Shown here: positions 28,006 to 37,726 of the stretch, in pieces
How the letters are laid out: every line of letters begins with the position of its first letter
Position numbering within the stretch: position 1 is the stretch's first letter
Translations under genes and position numbers: made by a program
NCBI GenBank assembly: GCA_020851465.1
Contig: JADZCR010000008.1
Location: 62,001-126,000 of the forward strand
Direction: 5' to 3'
Source: Phycisphaeraceae bacterium
GTDB taxonomy: Bacteria; Planctomycetota; Phycisphaerae; Phycisphaerales; Phycisphaeraceae
DNA length: 64,000 bases
Notes under the pieces: model-generated
Told to the model about the DNA's origin: nothing
The model's input: the letters and a program-made list of their open reading frames with translations, nothing else
Databases searched by the model: none

Positions 28006-29380
28006 TCTCCGCCAGTATTGCTTCGAGTTTCGCGGCTGTCTTTGCTTCGGCGTTGAGGCGCAGCAGCGGTTCGGTGTTGCTCGCCCGCACGTTGAACCAC
28101 CACCCACCTCGTGCTGCGTCACGCGACCAGGCGTCAACCGTCACGCCGTCGAGATGGTCAATGTCAGCGAACTTTTCGTATTTGGCTTGCAGCGCAGCCA
28201 TCACGCCTGCTTTATCCTCCGCGCGGAAGTTGATCTCGCCGCTCTGCGGATATTTTCGGTAGGGTGCGATCAACTCGCTGATCGGCTTGTTCGACTGTCC
28301 GAGCACCGACAGCACCGCAGCGAAGGTGATGGCTCCTGAGTCGGCGAAGAAATTATCCCGGTAATAAAAGTGCCCGGACAGTTCCCCGCCGAAGGCTCCC
28401 TTGCTCTTGCGCAATTCCGCTTTCATGAACACGTGACCGACGCGGCTCTTGTGAGGCACGCCTCCCAGTGTCCGGACGGTCTCCTCCACGACCTTGCTCG
28501 AACGCAGGTCGTACACAATCGTCGTGCCCGGCGATTTTCTGAGGAAATAATCCGCCAGCAGGGCTGTCAGGTGATCGCAGCCGATGATCTGTCCCTTTTC
28601 ATCCGTGAGGATGCAGCGATCCGCATCACCATCAAAGCAGACTCCGAAATCAGCCTTGCTGTTCCGTACTCCTTCCTGCGTAGGGATCATGTTTTCCGCC
28701 ACCAGCGGGTTCGGTTCGTGGACAAACTTTCCGGTGATCTCGAAATTCAGCGGGATGATCTGAAGGTTGTTCTGTCCGCTGAAAATTCTGGGAACGAACT
28801 TGCCGCCCATGCCGTTCGAGCTGTCCACGAACACCTTGATCGCACGGCTGGGTGTGGTGAGAAACTTCAGCACATGCTCACGGTACTCGCCCCAGAGATC
28901 ACGCTCGTGCAGACTGCCCTTGAGGGGAAGCGTGCCGCGCTCTCCGACTTTTTCGGCTTCAGCCTGGATTTCCTTGAGACCCGTTTCCGCACCGACCGGC
29001 CGCGCCAGCGTCTTGGAAATCTTGAAGCCGTTGTATTGGACGGGATTGTGGCTCGCCGTGACCTGAACCCCGCCGGCGGCACCGAGATAGTTGACCGCGA
29101 AATAGATGAACGGCGTATCACACATGCCCAGATCGACGACGTTCATGCCTGAGGCACGGATGCCCTCGATCAACGCAGCAGCCAGTGACGGCGAGCTTGG
29201 CCGCATGTCCCGGCTCACCAGAACGGTGTCCGCCATCGCCCCCGCCGGCGCGCCGACATCCTCCGCATGAGCACCGAGGTAGCGCCCCGTCGCCACGCCG
29301 ATCTTCCACGCAGCGGATTCGTTGAGCTTGTCGGGATAGGTTGCGCGAACGTCATAGGCCTTGAAAATCTGACTGAGCAT
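27965..29380 (-). CDS. Phosphomannomutase/phosphoglucomutase
   Basis: A 471-residue alpha-D-phosphohexomutase interconverting hexose 1- and 6-phosphates in the cytoplasm for glycan precursor synthesis. I chose the ATG at 29380 because AAGGAC lies upstream and MLSQIFKAYDVRATYP is the expected opening. The four functional loops are present: phosphoserine S110 in TASHNP, the magnesium loop D250/D252/D254 in DGDADR, the sugar-specificity loop GGELSGHFYY, and the phosphate-binding RASNTEPLLRL. It is divergent from the LptC/LptA-like gene, with 133 bases between, and overlaps the convergent membrane gene at its 3' end. Confidence 0.92.
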   Translation of the reverse strand: MLSQIFKAYDVRATYPDKLNESAAWKIGVATGRYLGAHAEDVGAPAGAMADTVLVSRDMRPSSPSLAAALIEGIRASGMNVVDLGMCDTPFIYFAVNYLGAAGGVQVTASHNPVQYNGFKISKTLARPVGAETGLKEIQAEAEKVGERGTLPLKGSLHERDLWGEYREHVLKFLTTPSRAIKVFVDSSNGMGGKFVPRIFSGQNNLQIIPLNFEITGKFVHEPNPLVAENMIPTQEGVRNSKADFGVCFDGDADRCILTDEKGQIIGCDHLTALLADYFLRKSPGTTIVYDLRSSKVVEETVRTLGGVPHKSRVGHVFMKAELRKSKGAFGGELSGHFYYRDNFFADSGAITFAAVLSVLGQSNKPISELIAPYRKYPQSGEINFRAEDKAGVMAALQAKYEKFADIDHLDGVTVDAWSRDAARGGWWFNVRASNTEPLLRLNAEAKTAAKLEAILAEITPMLGHRDTGGH

Positions 29381-29513
29381 GCTGATGTCCTTGGGTAGTG
29401 GGGAAAACATAATACGCGGAGCGAGCCGTCCGGGATCTGCCCGCGACCCGGCAAAATGACGTCTCTTTTCGTTCCCCACCATCCATCGGGCGTTCTGCCG
29501 TTAAACTGAATCC

Positions 29514-32500
29514 ATGTTCAAGCGTGTCTTTATGATTGCGGCGGCCTTCGCACTGGCGGGCGTGGTGCTCCTGTTGACCATGCTCGCCGAACCTTCCAAG
29601 CAAAAGACCGAGCACAAACCGCTCACGCAGCAGAGCGGCGGTCTGCACCCGGTCGATCCGCAGAAAATGGCACAGGACCTCACCGAGCAACCGCTGCTGG
29701 GTGTAGGCATCACGCGCATCACTCGTGTCAACGATCACGGCCAGGTCATTCAGATTTTCGTCCGCGAGCTGGAACCCAAACCGCAAGGCGTGCTCGACGC
29801 CAAGAATCCCATCTGTCGGATGCACCTGACGCCTTCGCGCGTGCTGGAAATCCGCGCGGTCGAGGGCACGTTCGTCGCACCCGACCGTCAACCGAGGAAC
29901 GGCGAGTTTCGCGGCCGCGTGGTGCTGACTCTTTTCGACGGGCCGCAGGAGCGCCCGGTAAGACTCGATCGGGAAACAGGTGACATCGCCATGCGCGTCT
30001 TTCTGGAGGATGCGAAGTTCGACATCGAGCTGGGTCAGATCGAGAGCGAGGGAAACGTCCACCTGACCACGCCTCGGATCGACTTTATCGGCAAGGGACT
30101 CCAGATGACCTTCAACCCGCGCAAGAAGCGGCTTGAACATCTCGAAGTCCCCTACGGCAAGAGCATTCGCATCAAGACACAGGGCGGCAACGACCGCATC
30201 AGCGAACGCAACGGCGGAGCCACGACCAAAAAAGCCGGAGTCGATGACAAGGTTGATGTGAACAAGGCCGACGAGGCTCCGCAGTTTTACCGGGCTACGC
30301 TCGAACGGCGCGTCCGTATCCAGAGCGACACGATGGATGTGGATGCTGACCAGTTGCTGGCGATCTTCGCTCTGGGACGTAACGCGGGACGCGAAGGCGA
30401 ACTGCTCGGCGGATCAAAGAAAAAAGCAGCTTTATCCGAGCCGCCCTTGCCATCTCATCGCGCCGCCGCCCTTCCGCTGCACTCGCCGCTTTCGGAGTCG
30501 TCGTCCGGGATGCGTCCCCTGCTGCCGGGTGATCCCCGTACAGCGTCGGCATTGCTTGTCGCCCAGAATGTTCTGGCTCAGACGCAGCCGGTCGATCCGT
30601 GGAAGCTACCGGAGGAAAAAGTGCTCGCCGATGTCAGCCCGACTGATTTGATTGTGCAATGGTCCGGTGCGCTGACCGTCGATCCGGAGGACCATCCGCC
30701 GGCGGAAATCGACGGACCTGATGACACGATGTTTTCACTGGTCGGTAAACCGCTGCGCGTCACCACCTATCCGCGCAACGTTAAGCCCGACAAGAACGGC
30801 AATCGCCCGGTCCAGGAGCGCATCTCGGCGGCGGGATTCGACTACTTCACGAAGTCCGGTCGGGTGCGACTCACGGGGAACGACAAGATTCCCATGACGC
30901 TCGACTCGCTCGCAATGGGCGGCCGGCTGCGCGGTACGAAACTCGACATCGACCAGGGCACGGGTTTTGGCCGTATTGATGGCGGCGGTGTGCTGGAGGG
31001 CAGCGACCCTGATGTGATCGCAGCCCTGAACCCCGATGCTGCACGACCCGACAATCGCCTGCCGCCGGGTCTGAAAATCAGCTGGAAAGACCGGCTCGAC
31101 ATGACTTTCTTCCTCAGAACAGCCGAGGAAAAAGCCGCAGCAGGCAAGCGAGAGGACAGCGAACAACTCATCCGGCTGACGGCTCTCAAACAGGCGGCCT
31201 TTCACGGCGATGTGACGGCGGATCACCCGGAATTCGGCATGCGTGCCGATACCATCTCGCTGGCACTGGATGACCCCATCAAAGGGAAGCAGACGCTCGA
31301 CACCATCCACGCGGCAGGCAGCGTCCATGTCGAGAGCAAGAGTCAGAAGGATGAAGAAAAGTTAGCCATCACCTCGGACGAACTGGACATCGAGCTGGCG
31401 ACCGACGCGAAAGGCAAGATGCAACCCTCACGTCTGCTCGCCCGCAACAAGGTCAAAGCTGCGCTTCCCGGTCGGACGCTGGAGACTCAACTGCTCGATG
31501 TCGGGTTGGCCCTCGTCGATCCGACGACCATGCCTGCTGATGCGCAGAGCAAACCGGCAGCAATGACTCTTGATCCGGGAACGCGAGGTGCTCGGCTGGT
31601 CATGAAAACGATGGTTGCACGTGACGGCGTCCACATCGTCACCGAGGATCCGCTGGATATCGCAGCGGATCGACTCGTCGCCGACACTACCGCTGATCAG
31701 ATCGAGTTATTCGGTGTCAAAGGCAAGCCCGCCAGTGTCCGTCGAAATGAGATTCTCCTGACCGGCAATCACCTCGTGATGCACCAGGGCAGCCAGACGG
31801 TGCGGGTGCAGGGGCCGGGCGTGTTCGACTTCCCCATTAAATCCGCCATCGCGCCGGGGAAAGAGAAGGAACTGGTCACGCGGCCTGCCGCGGCACAAAA
31901 GGCCGGCGAAACCAAAGGCCCGCCGGACAACCTCGCCCACGTCACCTGGAACGAGGCGATGCTCTACGACAACACGACAGGCAAGGCACAATTCCAGGGC
32001 AAAGTGGAGATCGTGTCACGCTCAAATCTCGACACCACCAAACTCCGCTGCGGGGATCTGCAGCTTGAGTTCGTCACCGTCCCGCAAGCTGCCGACAAGC
32101 AAGCTCCATCGAAGCGCGGCATGTCGCTCGATCAGATGGCCGGCGGCACCAAGGCGATCAAGTCGCTTGTCGCCAGTGACAATGCGCGATTTGAAGCGGA
32201 GTCGTGGGCCGATTATCCCGGCGGCAACATTCTCCGACGACTCACGCTCGAAGGGCCGACTCTGACCTTCCTGGAACTGACCGAGGAACTGACCGTGGAC
32301 GGCAAAGGCTGGATGCAGATGCAGGATTACCGGCCTGACACGAGAAAAGCGGATGCGACTACACAGCCCGAAGGCGGCCTGGTTACGCGATTCAGCGGAC
32401 GCGGCGACACGCTCATGAAGTGGACGGGCAAAATGATTCTCAACGCCAATCACAACGACATGACCGTGATGGAAGGCGTGCAGATGATCCACCGCGAGCC

Positions 32501-32849
32501 TGACTCCAAAGAGTTCATGCAGATGGATTGCCAGCGTTTCGTCGCGGACCTGGCCTCGACCGGCGGACTGGGAGTCTGGGTGTCGCAGAAGACGCAGCCG
32601 ACTCTCAAAGCCATCAGTGCTGACAAGGATGTCGTCGTTCACGCCAACGGCCGAGTGATCCGTACCGACCACCTGCTCTACACGGAGGATACGCAGATCG
32701 TGTCGCTCAAGGGTGAGGGCGGCCGCATGGTGGAAGTCATCGAACCGGGCGAGCCGACGCCATACACCGCTGAGGAGTTCCAGTGGGATCTCAAGAATAG
32801 CCGTCTGACCGTCATCAGGCCGGGCACGGGGCGCGTTCCGCTGAAGTGA
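29514..32849 (+). CDS. Very long LptC/LptA (OstA)-like envelope protein
   Basis: A 1,111-residue protein anchored by an N-terminal helix (VFMIAAAFALAGVVLLLTML). Residues about 60-240 resemble LptC: DGPQERPVRLDRETGD followed by a beta-rich run with IESEGNVHLTTP and IDFIGKGLQMTFN. After a Pro/Ala-rich linker (residues about 295-365) come several OstA/LptA-like segments, for example KQAAFHGDVTADHP, LVMKTMVARDGVHIV and GKAQFQGKVEIVS. LptC and LptA normally number about 190 and 180 residues and carry lipopolysaccharide across the periplasm on a beta-jellyroll bridge. This protein may join both jobs in one chain. No lptB, lptF, lptG or lptD is in the window. The functional link is inferred. Confidence 0.7.
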   Translation: MFKRVFMIAAAFALAGVVLLLTMLAEPSKQKTEHKPLTQQSGGLHPVDPQKMAQDLTEQPLLGVGITRITRVNDHGQVIQIFVRELEPKPQGVLDAKNPICRMHLTPSRVLEIRAVEGTFVAPDRQPRNGEFRGRVVLTLFDGPQERPVRLDRETGDIAMRVFLEDAKFDIELGQIESEGNVHLTTPRIDFIGKGLQMTFNPRKKRLEHLEVPYGKSIRIKTQGGNDRISERNGGATTKKAGVDDKVDVNKADEAPQFYRATLERRVRIQSDTMDVDADQLLAIFALGRNAGREGELLGGSKKKAALSEPPLPSHRAAALPLHSPLSESSSGMRPLLPGDPRTASALLVAQNVLAQTQPVDPWKLPEEKVLADVSPTDLIVQWSGALTVDPEDHPPAEIDGPDDTMFSLVGKPLRVTTYPRNVKPDKNGNRPVQERISAAGFDYFTKSGRVRLTGNDKIPMTLDSLAMGGRLRGTKLDIDQGTGFGRIDGGGVLEGSDPDVIAALNPDAARPDNRLPPGLKISWKDRLDMTFFLRTAEEKAAAGKREDSEQLIRLTALKQAAFHGDVTADHPEFGMRADTISLALDDPIKGKQTLDTIHAAGSVHVESKSQKDEEKLAITSDELDIELATDAKGKMQPSRLLARNKVKAALPGRTLETQLLDVGLALVDPTTMPADAQSKPAAMTLDPGTRGARLVMKTMVARDGVHIVTEDPLDIAADRLVADTTADQIELFGVKGKPASVRRNEILLTGNHLVMHQGSQTVRVQGPGVFDFPIKSAIAPGKEKELVTRPAAAQKAGETKGPPDNLAHVTWNEAMLYDNTTGKAQFQGKVEIVSRSNLDTTKLRCGDLQLEFVTVPQAADKQAPSKRGMSLDQMAGGTKAIKSLVASDNARFEAESWADYPGGNILRRLTLEGPTLTFLELTEELTVDGKGWMQMQDYRPDTRKADATTQPEGGLVTRFSGRGDTLMKWTGKMILNANHNDMTVMEGVQMIHREPDSKEFMQMDCQRFVADLASTGGLGVWVSQKTQPTLKAISADKDVVVHANGRVIRTDHLLYTEDTQIVSLKGEGGRMVEVIEPGEPTPYTAEEFQWDLKNSRLTVIRPGTGRVPLK

Positions 32850-32857
32850 TCCATGGG

Positions 32858-32880
32858 GGCGATGTAGATCGCCGCGTTTT
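32858..32880 (+). terminator. Possible terminator after the LptC/LptA-like gene
   Basis: GGCGAT and ATCGCC form a perfect six-base-pair stem with a GTAG loop, followed by GCG and four Ts, nine bases past the stop codon at 32849. The stem is short and the T-run weak, so this is tentative. Confidence 0.4.
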
Positions 32881-32913
32881 GTGGCTCGTTGTCAGATCGT
32901 TTATGTTTCTGGC

Positions 32914-33924
32914 ATGCACCTGACCCAACTTAAACATCTTCGCCTCGGTCGTCGCATCGCAGTCGTCGAAGGCGAATCACTCGTGCTCCTCGACGGCTAC
33001 AGCTCCGCCTATGACCTGGCACAGGCTGCTCTGGCAGCAGGAACATCGCTGGCGAGCTTCGCTTCGTCGCAGAAGCGAGGTGAATCCCTGCCTTACCGTG
33101 AAATCCATGAAGGCCGTAGCGATTGGAAACTGCTCGTGCCTTTCGACCACCCGACCGACCCGGCGCGGTGCCATGTCACCGGCACGGGTTTGACGCACAT
33201 CAACAGTGCCAAGCAACGCGATGCGATGCACGCGAAGGAACAGGCGGCAAAGGCTCCCCTGACCGACTCGATGAAGATTTTCCAATGGGGAATCGAAGGC
33301 GGAAAGCCCGCAGACTTCAGCCGTCCCGGTGTGCAGCCGGAATGGTTTTACAAGGGTAACGGCCACATCCTGCGCGCTCACGGCCAGCCGCTGGAGGTGC
33401 CCGCCTTCGCCGACGACGGCGGCGATGAAGCTGAACTGGCGGGAATCTACCTCATCGACGCAAAGGGCCAGCCGCGGCGCGTCGGCATGTGCGCAGGCAA
33501 TGAGTTTTCCGACCATCAGATGGAACGCAAAAACTATCTCTACCTCGCGCCGAGTAAATTGCGAACCGCCTCGCTGGGGCCTGAGCTATGGGTCGATTTC
33601 GATTTCCATGACATCAAGGGACAGGCTCGCGTCGAACGAGGCAAGGACGTGCTCTGGCAGCGTGATCTGGCCAGCGGCGAAGCCAACATGTCGCACAGTC
33701 TGGCGAATCTGGAACATCACCATTTCAAATACGCCCAGCACCGTGTGGCCGGCGATGTGCATGTCCATTTCTGGGGAGCTGATGCTTTCAGCTTCGGCGG
33801 CGGCATCACGCTCCAGCAAGGCGACGTGATGAGCGTGGAGTGGAAAGGCTACGGCAAGCCGCTGCGCAATCCTTTGCACCTGATCCGCGGTGAAGTGCCG
33901 CTGTTGCGCGTCACTCCGTTGTAA
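32914..33924 (+). CDS. AraD1/GguC family protein (FAH superfamily)
   Basis: A 336-residue cytoplasmic protein of the GguC/AraD1 family, a branch of the fumarylacetoacetate hydrolase superfamily found with sugar-acid catabolism. I chose the ATG at 32914, giving the family-like opening MHLTQLKHLRLGRRIAVVEG; a GTG at 32881 is also in frame. Signature stretches are HVTGTGLTHINSAKQRDAMH, TDSMKIFQWGIEGGKP, GVQPEWFYKGNG, GNEFSDHQMERKNYLYLA and GEANMSHSLANLEHHHFKYA. The acidic residues in EWFYKGNG and the DHQME segment are likely metal ligands by analogy with FAH enzymes. It precedes a 2,5-dioxovalerate dehydrogenase gene by 86 bases, consistent with dehydration of 2-keto-3-deoxy sugar acids; the precise reaction is inferred. 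Confidence 0.85.
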   Translation: MHLTQLKHLRLGRRIAVVEGESLVLLDGYSSAYDLAQAALAAGTSLASFASSQKRGESLPYREIHEGRSDWKLLVPFDHPTDPARCHVTGTGLTHINSAKQRDAMHAKEQAAKAPLTDSMKIFQWGIEGGKPADFSRPGVQPEWFYKGNGHILRAHGQPLEVPAFADDGGDEAELAGIYLIDAKGQPRRVGMCAGNEFSDHQMERKNYLYLAPSKLRTASLGPELWVDFDFHDIKGQARVERGKDVLWQRDLASGEANMSHSLANLEHHHFKYAQHRVAGDVHVHFWGADAFSFGGGITLQQGDVMSVEWKGYGKPLRNPLHLIRGEVPLLRVTPL

Positions 33925-34010
33925 GGAAACGCATCGCCGCCTGCTCGTAAGCGGGTTCCGGAAACTCCGCACGTACTTTTTTCGTTTCACCGCGCGTATG
34001 ATTCCTTTCC

Positions 34011-35606
34011 ATGACTACTCACACACTGACAGGACGAAATCTCATCGACGGCCAGTGGGTCGGCAGCGATCCTAAGACGACACGGGCTGTTAATCCCGCC
34101 ACCGGAGCTGTGCTGGAGCCTGGTTTTCACGCGGCGACGGCGGACGAAATCGAACAGGCCTTCGCCGCAGCGATGTCGGCATACGCGGCCACACGTGACC
34201 TGCCCGCGACACGCTGGGCGGATCTGCTCGACGCCATCGCCGATCAGATCATGGCCTTGGGCGATCAACTCCTGACAACTGGCCAGAATGAAACCGCGCT
34301 GCCTCCTGCACGCCTGACGGGTGAGCGCGCCCGAACGACAGGCCAGCTCAAACTTTTTGCCGCACTGATCCGAGATGGCTCGTGGGTGGACGCGGTGATC
34401 GACCGCGCTGACCCGAATCGTCAGCCGCTGCCCAAGCCGGACGTGCGGCGGATGAATCAATCGCTTGGTCCTGTGGTTGTCTTCGGAGCCAGCAATTTCC
34501 CCTTCGCTTTCGGAGCATGCGGCGGTGACACCGCGTCAGCTCTGGCGGCGGGAAATCCCGTCCTCGTCAAGGCACACACCGGACACCCGGCAACCAACGA
34601 ATTGTTCGCCGCGGCTGTTCTCGCAGCTCTGCGGCAGACAAACCTGCCGACCGGGTTGTTCTCTCTGCTGCAAGGCTCAGGAACTAAAGTCGGTGCCGCG
34701 ATGGTGAAACATCCGGCGGCGATGGCGGTGGGATTCACGGGATCTAAATCCGGCGGCTGTGCTCTTTTCGACCTGGCGGCCGCACGCCCCAGACCTATTC
34801 CCGTTTACGCTGAAATGGGCAGCTTAAATCCGTTCGTGATCCTTCCCGGCGCGCTGCGTGAGAGGCGCGACACCATTGCGGAGGGATTGGCCGGATCGAT
34901 CACGCTCGGCGGCGGACAATTCTGCACCAAGCCGGGCCTGGTCTTCGTCCTTGATGGTCCGGATGCGGATGCCTTCGTTGCGAAGCTCACCGAAAAAATT
35001 TCCGCTGCCCCTGCATTCACCCTGCTCAACGCGGGCATCCAGAAATCATTTCACGAGATGACCGGAAAGTTTCAGCAGGTCGATCAAGTGAAGGTTCGCG
35101 TAGCCGGGGCGTGTACCGCGACAGCAGGCGCGACAGCATCGCTTTATGAGGTTACCGCTTCACGATGGATCAGTGAAGCGACTCTCCGCGACGAAGCATT
35201 CGGACCCGCATCGCTTGTGGTGCGATGTGAAAATGAACGGCAGCTTCTCGATGCCATCGAACTGGCCGGCGGCAACCTGACCGGCTCCATCCACACCGGC
35301 TCCGCGGACGATACCGAACTGGTGCGGCGAATCGTGCGGGTGTTTGAGCAAACAGTCGGACGGATCGTATTCAACGGCTATCCCACCGGCGTCGAAGTCT
35401 GCCACGCGATGGTTCACGGCGGACCTTATCCTGCGACCACCACGCCGGGCTTTACCTCAGTCGGCACCAGCGCGATACGCCGATTTGTCCGGCCTGTCGC
35501 TTACCAGAACACACCCGATGCCCTCCTGCCCGCGGAACTGCGCAACGCCAACCCGCGCGGTATCCTCCGCTTGATCGACGGGAAAGCGACCCGCGACAGT
35601 ATTTGA
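34011..35606 (+). CDS. 2,5-dioxovalerate (alpha-ketoglutarate semialdehyde) dehydrogenase
   Basis: A 531-residue NAD(P)-dependent aldehyde dehydrogenase of the KGSADH type, which oxidises 2,5-dioxovalerate to 2-oxoglutarate. This is the last step of the oxidative pentose and hexuronate routes. The catalytic cysteine is C305 in GGGQFCTKPG, the general base E268 in YAEMGSLNPF, and the oxyanion asparagine N162 in GASNFPFAFG. The FGA-SNFP and GACGGDTASALAAG stretches are characteristic of this subfamily. The gene follows the AraD1/GguC-family gene and precedes a putative glycosidase by 27 bases, so the three probably form one operon. Confidence 0.9.
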   Translation: MTTHTLTGRNLIDGQWVGSDPKTTRAVNPATGAVLEPGFHAATADEIEQAFAAAMSAYAATRDLPATRWADLLDAIADQIMALGDQLLTTGQNETALPPARLTGERARTTGQLKLFAALIRDGSWVDAVIDRADPNRQPLPKPDVRRMNQSLGPVVVFGASNFPFAFGACGGDTASALAAGNPVLVKAHTGHPATNELFAAAVLAALRQTNLPTGLFSLLQGSGTKVGAAMVKHPAAMAVGFTGSKSGGCALFDLAAARPRPIPVYAEMGSLNPFVILPGALRERRDTIAEGLAGSITLGGGQFCTKPGLVFVLDGPDADAFVAKLTEKISAAPAFTLLNAGIQKSFHEMTGKFQQVDQVKVRVAGACTATAGATASLYEVTASRWISEATLRDEAFGPASLVVRCENERQLLDAIELAGGNLTGSIHTGSADDTELVRRIVRVFEQTVGRIVFNGYPTGVEVCHAMVHGGPYPATTTPGFTSVGTSAIRRFVRPVAYQNTPDALLPAELRNANPRGILRLIDGKATRDSI

Positions 35607-35633
35607 ACCCTCCTTCTTTTTTGTATCCCACTC

Positions 35634-37670
35634 ATGACACGAAAAACTCATCGAACCAACAAGCATGATCCGCGCTTCTGGCTGCGCTATGGTGTCGCCC
35701 CGCAAGGCACGGATCGCGCCATCGCGGAAATTACCTCGCTGCGAGATCAAGGCCGCATCCACGGCGTGCTCGTCTTTGTCGGCGGGGTCGAGGAACGCGG
35801 CCCCGGACTCATCACACTCGATGAGCAGCGCCGCTGGCTGGATGAGGTACGCCCTCTCTTTGAGTTTTTTCGCAAACAGCGCATCCCCTGGGGACTCAAC
35901 GTCTGGCAAACCATCGGCTTTACGCGCACGCAGCCGGGGTTACGGCGACCGGTGCCCTATCAACACATGATCGGGCACGACGGCACGCCTGCCGAAGAAT
36001 GGGGATGTCCGCTCGATCCGCGCTTTCTTGAACATCTCGTCGAGATGTACGGCATGCTCGCGGCGGAGAAGCCGGACTCGCTGTGGATCGATGATGACTT
36101 CCGGTACTTCGGCCGTAATCCCGCACCGCTGGTCTGTTTCTGTCCGCTTCATCTGGAGGAAATGCGCCGCCGCACCGGCAGGCAATTCACGCGCGAGTCG
36201 CTGGTCAAAGCGATCGGCGATCCTTACGCGGAAGAAGGCAAAATTCGTTCGGCGTGGCTAAACATGCAGTACGAGTCGCTCGCTGACATCGCCAGCGGGA
36301 TTCAGAAACGTGTCTCCCTGGAAAGTCCGCGCACGCATCTGTCGCTGATGACCGGCGCCATCGAGCATCGCTTTTTCGACGGTTGGGATTGGCCGGACCT
36401 CATCAAGCGACTCTGGCCCAAGGGTCGCGTCCGCATTCGACCGGGTTTTGGTTTCTATGCAGGCGGCGATCCAAGGCCGTATCTCTTCGGCACGACTCAT
36501 CCGCGTCAGCAGCAGGCGCTCGTACCGAAAAACGCAGAGCTTTGGCCGGAGATCGAAAATTATCCGGGCGGAATCTTCTCCCGCTCGGCGCGCAGCATCC
36601 AGATGCAATTGATGGTCGCGTCGTTTTTCGGCATGGGTCGGGATGTGACGCTTTCCATTACCGGGATGATGGTCCCGCCGATCCGGGAGATTGATCCAAT
36701 CTTCGAAGCGATCGAAGCCATCGAGCCGGTGATGAGTGCGCTGAATGCCGCCGTCGCCGCCCATCCACAGGAGGACGGCCTGCGGCTGCTCATGAGCGGC
36801 AGGATCGCGTATCACCAGGACTGGACGGGCGACTTGATCTGGCAATGGCCTCATCATCGTCCGTGGGACTACGTGTTACCCAACCTTGGATTCCCCGTCT
36901 CCTTCGCCCCGCGCGGGAAAGCAGTCTCCGTCGCCACCGGCGCAGGGCTGGCGCGTGCTCTAGGAGCCAAACGCATCACGGAATTGCTGCGAGAGGGACT
37001 CTATTGCGACGGATCATTTGCGTCGGCGATGAGTCAGATGGAGGGCCTGCCGATCCAACCGCGAGTCACCGGTATGACAGTGGCAGCAATGGAGGAAGTG
37101 ACGGACGACTCCTTCGGCCGTGCGGGGGACGCCATCTCGCTGCGGCAGACGCCCAAACTTTTCACCATCGAGACTGGCGGTACTCCGGCGACAGGGCTGC
37201 CGGTGTCATGGTTCCTCGATCACTACGGCAAGCGCGTCACGCCGGGCACCGTGGTGTACGACGGCGGAGCAGCGGGTCGGCTCGCTGTCGTGGCGCTGGA
37301 AGGGCAACTGCTAACCGATCTGTGGACCTACTTCCGCGCCCTTGGCCGCAAACGGCAGCTTGAGGCGGTGCTGACCTGGCTGGGGAATGTCCCTGCGATC
37401 GCGTGTGACCATCCCGACGTTTATCCGATTGTCAGACGCAACGGATCAAGCTGGTTGATCGGAATGACCAACCTGCGGGACGATCCGTGGAAGCGTGTCT
37501 CCTTTGATTTGAGCGCAGCCAAGCCCCCCAGACGCGCTGCCATTCTGAACGCCAAGGGTGTGTGGAAGCCGGTGAAAATGAAAGCGGAGCAAACCAGCCG
37601 CGGACGAGTGAAAGTGACGCTGCCCGGTGTGCCGGTGACATGGCCCATGGCGGTATGGCGTCTGGAATAG
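35634..37670 (+). CDS. Putative TIM-barrel glycosidase-like protein, family not recognised
   Basis: A 678-residue soluble protein without a signal peptide. The N-terminal half reads like a (beta/alpha)8 barrel: VLVFVGGVEERGPG, PWGLNVWQTIGFT, then SLWIDDDFRYFG, whose acidic cluster resembles a barrel active site, and the C-rich CFCPLHLEEMRRRTG. The central LMVASFFGMGRDVTLSITGM and the later LFTIETGGTP and C-terminal beta domain recall GH42-like beta-galactosidase architecture, but I cannot place it in a family. It lies 27 bases after the KGSADH gene on the same strand, suggesting that it supplies or trims a sugar for that pathway. Confidence 0.5.
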   Translation: MTRKTHRTNKHDPRFWLRYGVAPQGTDRAIAEITSLRDQGRIHGVLVFVGGVEERGPGLITLDEQRRWLDEVRPLFEFFRKQRIPWGLNVWQTIGFTRTQPGLRRPVPYQHMIGHDGTPAEEWGCPLDPRFLEHLVEMYGMLAAEKPDSLWIDDDFRYFGRNPAPLVCFCPLHLEEMRRRTGRQFTRESLVKAIGDPYAEEGKIRSAWLNMQYESLADIASGIQKRVSLESPRTHLSLMTGAIEHRFFDGWDWPDLIKRLWPKGRVRIRPGFGFYAGGDPRPYLFGTTHPRQQQALVPKNAELWPEIENYPGGIFSRSARSIQMQLMVASFFGMGRDVTLSITGMMVPPIREIDPIFEAIEAIEPVMSALNAAVAAHPQEDGLRLLMSGRIAYHQDWTGDLIWQWPHHRPWDYVLPNLGFPVSFAPRGKAVSVATGAGLARALGAKRITELLREGLYCDGSFASAMSQMEGLPIQPRVTGMTVAAMEEVTDDSFGRAGDAISLRQTPKLFTIETGGTPATGLPVSWFLDHYGKRVTPGTVVYDGGAAGRLAVVALEGQLLTDLWTYFRALGRKRQLEAVLTWLGNVPAIACDHPDVYPIVRRNGSSWLIGMTNLRDDPWKRVSFDLSAAKPPRRAAILNAKGVWKPVKMKAEQTSRGRVKVTLPGVPVTWPMAVWRLE

Positions 37671-37726
37671 CCGCGATCGCTCACGCAATGTCGTGCATCA
37701 GCGCGGATATCCGAAAACTCATGATC

